NCBI GenBank assembly: GCA_003218815.1
Contig: QHON01000023.1
Location: forward strand, 1-16,416
DNA: 16,416 bases
Source of the DNA: Verrucomicrobiota bacterium
GTDB lineage: Bacteria; Verrucomicrobiota; Verrucomicrobiia; Chthoniobacterales; UBA10450
Direction: 5' to 3'
This document shows positions 12,870 to 16,416 of this stretch, one piece after another. The notes beneath the pieces are model-generated. The model ran no database searches and was not told the origin of the DNA. It worked only from the letters and a program-made list of their open reading frames with translations. The stretch's first letter is position 1, and every line of letters begins with the position of its first letter. The position numbers and the translations under genes were made by a program.

Positions 12870-15488
12870 TTAGTCGTCCAGGTCGCTCGGAGACGGCGTC
12901 GCTGATTTCAAGAGTGTCTCCTCCTCGTTCACTTGATCGAGCGGCTTGACCGGTATCGCGCGCCGAACCTCACCTGGTTTTTTCTCCTGCGGCTCGATCG
13001 GTATCGCTTTCCTAATCGGCGCGGCAGAGTCTGGTGTTTGATTGATTGAGTCGACTCCCGGTTCGCTAACTCTTTCAGGCTTCGTCGACGTCACTCGACT
13101 CTCGTTGGCGTTAATGTCGATCTTTGCATTTTCGGCCGCTTCTTTTTCCGCTTTCGGTTCTGGCTCTGGCTTCAACGTTGGCTTGAGGGAATTGTACGGG
13201 TCTTTGTCCGCCAGCAATGTCGGGCTTTTTACGATTACCGGTGTGACTTCGCTAAGATCGACGGCCAGCTCTGCGCGTGGCAAATCCCCTGAAGGAAGGT
13301 CGCGGACAAGACGAGCGCGCGACTCGCCGTGGACGTTGCATGAATCGGTTGGCATCTGTGTCGGTGTCGCGATTTCCATATAAGTTGTGCGCCGCTGAAC
13401 GGTGTCACCGCTCGCAGTTTTCACGGCATCGTAACATTTGTCGGTAGCGAGCAAGCCCGATCGGGAGCAAATTTCCACCTCCTTTAAATTTGTTGGGCGC
13501 ACAATTTCTCGCGGCGGATACTGCTGGGCCGCCGCATTCATGATGTCGACCCAAACCGGCAATGCAAGCTCACGGCCGAACGCGCCGCGATAAATCTTTT
13601 GCGGCTTGTCGAAGCCCATCCAAACCGCACAGGTAAAATTGGAATCGTAACCAGTAAAAAGCGCGTCTGTAAAATCGTAAGCGGTCCCAGTTTTGCCCGC
13701 TGCCTGCATCTTCTTCAAGCCAAATTGCGTGCGAGCAGCTTTTCCGGTCCCCGACTCGAGCGCGTCAACCAGACAGGAGTGCACTTCGTAAGCCGTTTCT
13801 GGTTTGATCACGACTTTTCGTGTGCGCTCTCGCTTTGCGTCCCAGACGACCGTTCCATCTTTTTCTTCGATTCGTTCCAAAATGTGCGGTGTATTCGGTC
13901 GCCAGCCGCCGTTGGGAAATATTGTGTAAGCGAGAGCGAGCTCGGCAAGCGTGATCTCGCTGCTTCCGAGAAATGTGGCTGGATACGGGCGAAGCGCGGA
14001 ACGAATCCCCGCCGCCGAACAAAGCTGCAAGACTGAATCGACGCCCGCATTCATGCCGATCCGGACGGTTGCGCCATTTTTTGATTTGGCCAGAGTTTGC
14101 CGCGCCGTCATTGCGCCCTCATAACGGTTCTCCGGGCTCTCCGGCCCCCATTCACCGAGGATTCCAGTTGTGCCGCCAATCATGACCGCGCGATTATCGA
14201 GCGGCGAATCTTCCACGAGCGATCCCGGGAACATTCCTTTTTCAAACGCGGTCGCGTAAACCAACGGCAGCATCGCAGTTCCGGCTGGTCGCTTCGCTTG
14301 CAGCGCGCGGTCGTATTGGTTGTGTTCGAAATCGCGTCCGCCAACCAAGACCAGGATGTCTCCAGTCTCGTTATCAAGCCCAATCACCGCGCCCTGCAGA
14401 TATTCAGGCGCTGGCTGATCGGACATCGTGCCGTTCGCTTTCGCTTTGCGGAAATTCGACGCGTAATCCGCATAAGTCTGGTGCTTGTAATCGGAATGTT
14501 GTTCGACCCGCTCAAGATTCGAGCGCAGGGAATCTTCAGCGACTGTCTGAAGATCGACATCGATAGTGGTGTGAATGCGAAAACCCTCATTCATCGCGCG
14601 GTCCCAGCCGACTGCGGCGATCACTTGCTGGCGGATGTAATCGACGGCGTAGGTTTGCCCCTGCGCGTTTTGCCGGCTCCCGGTGACGATCTCTTCCGCT
14701 TGCGCACTGGCGCACCGTTCGCGGCTGATGAAATCGAGATCGCGCATCCGATCGAGCGCGTAATTGCGCGTGTCCCGCGACGCGGCGCGATCTGTCCAGG
14801 GCGACAATCTATTTGGGCTCTTAACCAGACCGGCGAGGGTGGCGCATTCAGCGAGCGACATCTCACGCGCTGATTTACCAAAGTAACCGCGCGCTGCTGC
14901 TTCCGCTCCATAGAGGCCGCCGCCGAAATAAATCCGGTTCAGGTAAAGCTCCATGATTTTTTGTTTGCCGAAATTCTCCTCGATTCGGCGTGCCAGAAAA
15001 ATTTCCAGCAGCTTGCGGCGGAATGTTTTTTGGGTGAGCGCAAAACTGTTCCGCGCCAATTGCTGCGTAATCGTGCTCCCGCCCTGGCGCACATGACCGG
15101 CCGTAAAGTTTTTCAACGCGGCACGGATGATTCCGAAGAAATCGTAGCCGCCGTGTTGATAGAATTTTGCGTCCTCAACCGCAACCACAGCGTTGACGAG
15201 GTCGCGAGGCAACTGATCGTATGGCACCGTCTCGCGGTTCTCGACATAGATTTGACCGAAGATCTTGTCGTTTCGATCGAGAATCAGACTCGCCGATTCC
15301 ATTTGTTCGAGTTTGCTCAGATCGAATGTTGCTGCCTGGCTCTTGAGGTCGGAGGCAAGAATGGAAACGTAAATTGCAAAGCCAATGAAGAGTACCGCAG
15401 CGATGCCGAGCGGGACGCAAAATTGTGGCCGGGCATACCATGGTGGCCGGAACCGATAGCCCGGCGGTATGAAGTGTGGAGCTGGCAT
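12870..15488 (-). CDS. Class A penicillin-binding protein (PBP1A-like) with degenerate transpeptidase SxxK
   Basis: An inner-membrane peptidoglycan synthase of 872 residues. One transmembrane helix (about 24-45) is followed by a GT51 domain with VEDAKFYQHGG (catalytic Glu105), RQGGSTITQQLARN (about 134-147) and RRIEENFGKQKIMELYLN. The transpeptidase domain keeps SKN (469-471) and KTGT (599-602). Where R-x-PGSxxKP with the acylated serine is expected it reads RPAGTAMLPLVY, so serine and lysine are Thr404 and Leu407. Glycan polymerisation should be intact and penicillin-sensitive cross-linking doubtful. A long proline-, glutamate- and lysine-rich tail ends with two related octapeptides, RKAIPIEP (826-833) and RRAIPVKP (842-849). 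The start is ATG 15488; TTG 15512 is an alternative. It is divergent from the methyltransferase gene. Confidence 0.93.
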   Translation of the reverse strand: MPAPHFIPPGYRFRPPWYARPQFCVPLGIAAVLFIGFAIYVSILASDLKSQAATFDLSKLEQMESASLILDRNDKIFGQIYVENRETVPYDQLPRDLVNAVVAVEDAKFYQHGGYDFFGIIRAALKNFTAGHVRQGGSTITQQLARNSFALTQKTFRRKLLEIFLARRIEENFGKQKIMELYLNRIYFGGGLYGAEAAARGYFGKSAREMSLAECATLAGLVKSPNRLSPWTDRAASRDTRNYALDRMRDLDFISRERCASAQAEEIVTGSRQNAQGQTYAVDYIRQQVIAAVGWDRAMNEGFRIHTTIDVDLQTVAEDSLRSNLERVEQHSDYKHQTYADYASNFRKAKANGTMSDQPAPEYLQGAVIGLDNETGDILVLVGGRDFEHNQYDRALQAKRPAGTAMLPLVYATAFEKGMFPGSLVEDSPLDNRAVMIGGTTGILGEWGPESPENRYEGAMTARQTLAKSKNGATVRIGMNAGVDSVLQLCSAAGIRSALRPYPATFLGSSEITLAELALAYTIFPNGGWRPNTPHILERIEEKDGTVVWDAKRERTRKVVIKPETAYEVHSCLVDALESGTGKAARTQFGLKKMQAAGKTGTAYDFTDALFTGYDSNFTCAVWMGFDKPQKIYRGAFGRELALPVWVDIMNAAAQQYPPREIVRPTNLKEVEICSRSGLLATDKCYDAVKTASGDTVQRRTTYMEIATPTQMPTDSCNVHGESRARLVRDLPSGDLPRAELAVDLSEVTPVIVKSPTLLADKDPYNSLKPTLKPEPEPKAEKEAAENAKIDINANESRVTSTKPERVSEPGVDSINQTPDSAAPIRKAIPIEPQEKKPGEVRRAIPVKPLDQVNEEETLLKSATPSPSDLDD

Positions 15489-15559
15489 TCTAAAGCGGTG
15501 GGAGCAAAGCAATCAGTGGCGAAACTTAGGTGCAAGTCCAATCAAAATCCAAGTCGAAG

Positions 15560-15650
15560 AAGACGAAGCAAACACTCAACATCAAATGTCGAATTCAAAC
15601 CGCAGCGTTCTCTGTTCATTGGACGTTAAGGGTTGGACGTTGGACGTTTT
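15560..15650. repeat. GGACGTT-type iterated repeat before the methyltransferase gene
   Basis: The 166-base gap between the divergent PBP and methyltransferase genes ends in TTGGACGTTAAGGG followed by TTGGACGTTGGACGTTTTC (15619-15651). Its left part has CTCAACATCAAATGTCG and GAATTCAAAC (about 15577-15600), which resembles a decayed, inverted version. It is related to the copy at 10524-10554. No clear promoter was found in the gap. Confidence 0.5.
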
Positions 15651-15654
15651 CTAG

Positions 15655-16416
15655 TTGCAGACTGAACTCGTCCAATTTATTCGCGAAACAATTAGGGCGC
15701 GCGGCCCCCAATCCTTTGCCTGGTTCATGCAACAGGCGCTTTATCATCCCGAGCACGGATACTATTCCTCCGGCCGATGCGCGATTGGGCGCCGTGGAGA
15801 TTACTTCACAAATGTAAGCGTCGGCCCGGTCTTCGGGCAACTACTGGCTGCTCAATTCGCCGAAATCTGGGAACATCTTGGCAAGATCAACAACTTCGTC
15901 ATTGTCGAGCAAGGCGCGCATCATGGCGAATTTGCGCGCGACGTGCTTGAGTCGGCGCGCAAAAGCCGGCCGGATTTTTTCGCAGCCCTGCGCTACCAAA
16001 TCATCGAGCCGTATCCAGTCTTGCAAGATCGACAATCGGAAACGCTCGCGGGATTTAAAGGCAAAATCGAATGGCGTGAATCAATCGATGCGCTCGAGAC
16101 ATTTGTCGGAATTCATTTTTCCAATGAACTTCTCGATGCCATGCCGGTGCATCTGATCGTGTCGGGGGAGACCAAAACTGGATCGACTAATTGGCTGGAG
16201 AAGTTTGTCACCTTGAATGGCGATGAGTTTGCAGTCCTCGATCAATCGATAGGCGATCGAAAGCTGCGAGATCATTTGCAAAAACTGCCGGCTAGGCCTG
16301 CGTCTTATGAGACCGAAGTCAATCTCGTGGCGCTCGATTGGATCGAGAATGTTTCGCGCAAGCTCGGGCGCGGTTACGTTATCGTCGCCGATTATGGGTA
16401 TTCGGGTGAGGAATAT
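15655..16416 (+). CDS. MidA/NDUFAF7-type SAM-dependent methyltransferase, 3'-truncated by window edge
   Basis: The first 254 residues of a DUF185 (PF02636-type) methyltransferase; the frame runs open to the window end. The mitochondrial relative NDUFAF7 methylates an arginine of a complex I subunit; the bacterial substrate is unsettled. Typical motifs: RGPQSFAWFMQQALYHPEHG and YYS (16-38), IGRRGDYFTNVSVGPVFGQLL (44-64, in two parts), and HFSNELLDAMPVH. The SAM-binding ExGxGxG loop reads EQGAHHG (85-91), with His89 for the middle glycine. The start is a TTG at 15655, directly after an in-frame TAG (15652-15654). The first ATG, codon 25, would cut off conserved sequence. It is divergent from the PBP gene. 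Confidence 0.85.
   Translation, partial: MQTELVQFIRETIRARGPQSFAWFMQQALYHPEHGYYSSGRCAIGRRGDYFTNVSVGPVFGQLLAAQFAEIWEHLGKINNFVIVEQGAHHGEFARDVLESARKSRPDFFAALRYQIIEPYPVLQDRQSETLAGFKGKIEWRESIDALETFVGIHFSNELLDAMPVHLIVSGETKTGSTNWLEKFVTLNGDEFAVLDQSIGDRKLRDHLQKLPARPASYETEVNLVALDWIENVSRKLGRGYVIVADYGYSGEEY

Larger units (their letters stand above)
1127..16034. repeat. Dispersed iterated 10-mer AAGATCGACA, 14 exact copies
   Basis: Plus-strand copies start at 2097, 3630, 3819, 5760, 7683, 11603, 14550 and 16025. Minus-strand copies (seen as TGTCGATCTT) start at 1127, 2282, 8579, 9402, 12382 and 13115. All lie within genes, in at least five frame/strand registers. The base after the 10-mer is A or T in 13 of 14 copies; the base before it is variable. 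Single-mismatch forms were noted at 3072, 7065, 10212, 11323, 13254 and 15883. Found by eye, so a few copies may have been missed. Confidence 0.85.

Noticed and set aside
14097..14873. Plus-strand open frame of 258 codons across the PBP gene
   Set aside because: It is fully antisense to conserved GT51 and transpeptidase sequence; arginine/proline-rich composition is typical of a shadow frame.
15619..15650. CRISPR-like repeats
   Set aside because: Units are 7-9 bases, contiguous and degenerate, with no spacers.

Overview
The window reads as a chromosomal segment from a Gram-negative bacterium, most likely a soil Verrucomicrobiota of the Chthoniobacterales/Spartobacteria type. This is an inference from gene content and style: moderately GC-rich, housekeeping genes mixed with many glycosyltransferases, an arabinose-5-phosphate isomerase (Kdo/LPS synthesis, hence an outer membrane), an EF-P whose modification loop reads TPGNLRAF, frequent TTG starts, and several families of short intergenic repeats. 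No rRNA, tRNA, CRISPR array, phage or plasmid gene was seen.

Layout. 1-1770 (+): the 3' part of a membrane GT39 glycosyltransferase, coupled by an ATGA overlap to a DPM1/ArnC-like GT2. This is a plausible lipid-linked sugar donor/acceptor pair for the envelope. 1849-2316: a PTS IIA protein of the nitrogen-regulatory type. 2400-4106: argS. 4247-7102: treY, maltooligosyltrehalose synthase. 7149-7619: a REP-associated tyrosine transposase (RAYT) flanked by a near-perfect inverted pair of REP hairpins. 7659-10126 (-): kdsD, then efp, then a polytopic HExxH (M50-like) membrane protein. 10196-10492 (+): a small secreted protein of unknown function. 10552-11730 (+): a GT4 glycosyltransferase. 11814-15488 (-): a class A penicillin-binding protein, closely followed by a glycosyltransferase-like gene. 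15655 to the window end (+): a MidA/NDUFAF7-type methyltransferase, cut by the window edge. The mixture is housekeeping plus cell-envelope genes, with no dedicated accessory island apart from the RAYT unit.

The most striking signal is not a gene. The 10-mer AAGATCGACA occurs 14 times exactly (hand count, both strands) in 16.4 kb, against about 0.03 expected for random sequence. The copies lie in eleven different genes, in several reading frames and on both strands. They therefore look like a genome-wide iterated DNA word, comparable in kind to DNA-uptake sequences or HIP1, and not like a protein motif.

Other points for a second look: REP elements whose GTAG foot supplies the stop codon of the gene before them; a PBP whose transpeptidase SxxK motif reads TAML; an EF-P with Asn at the modified-Lys/Arg position; and GGACGTT-type repeats running into TTG-started genes.
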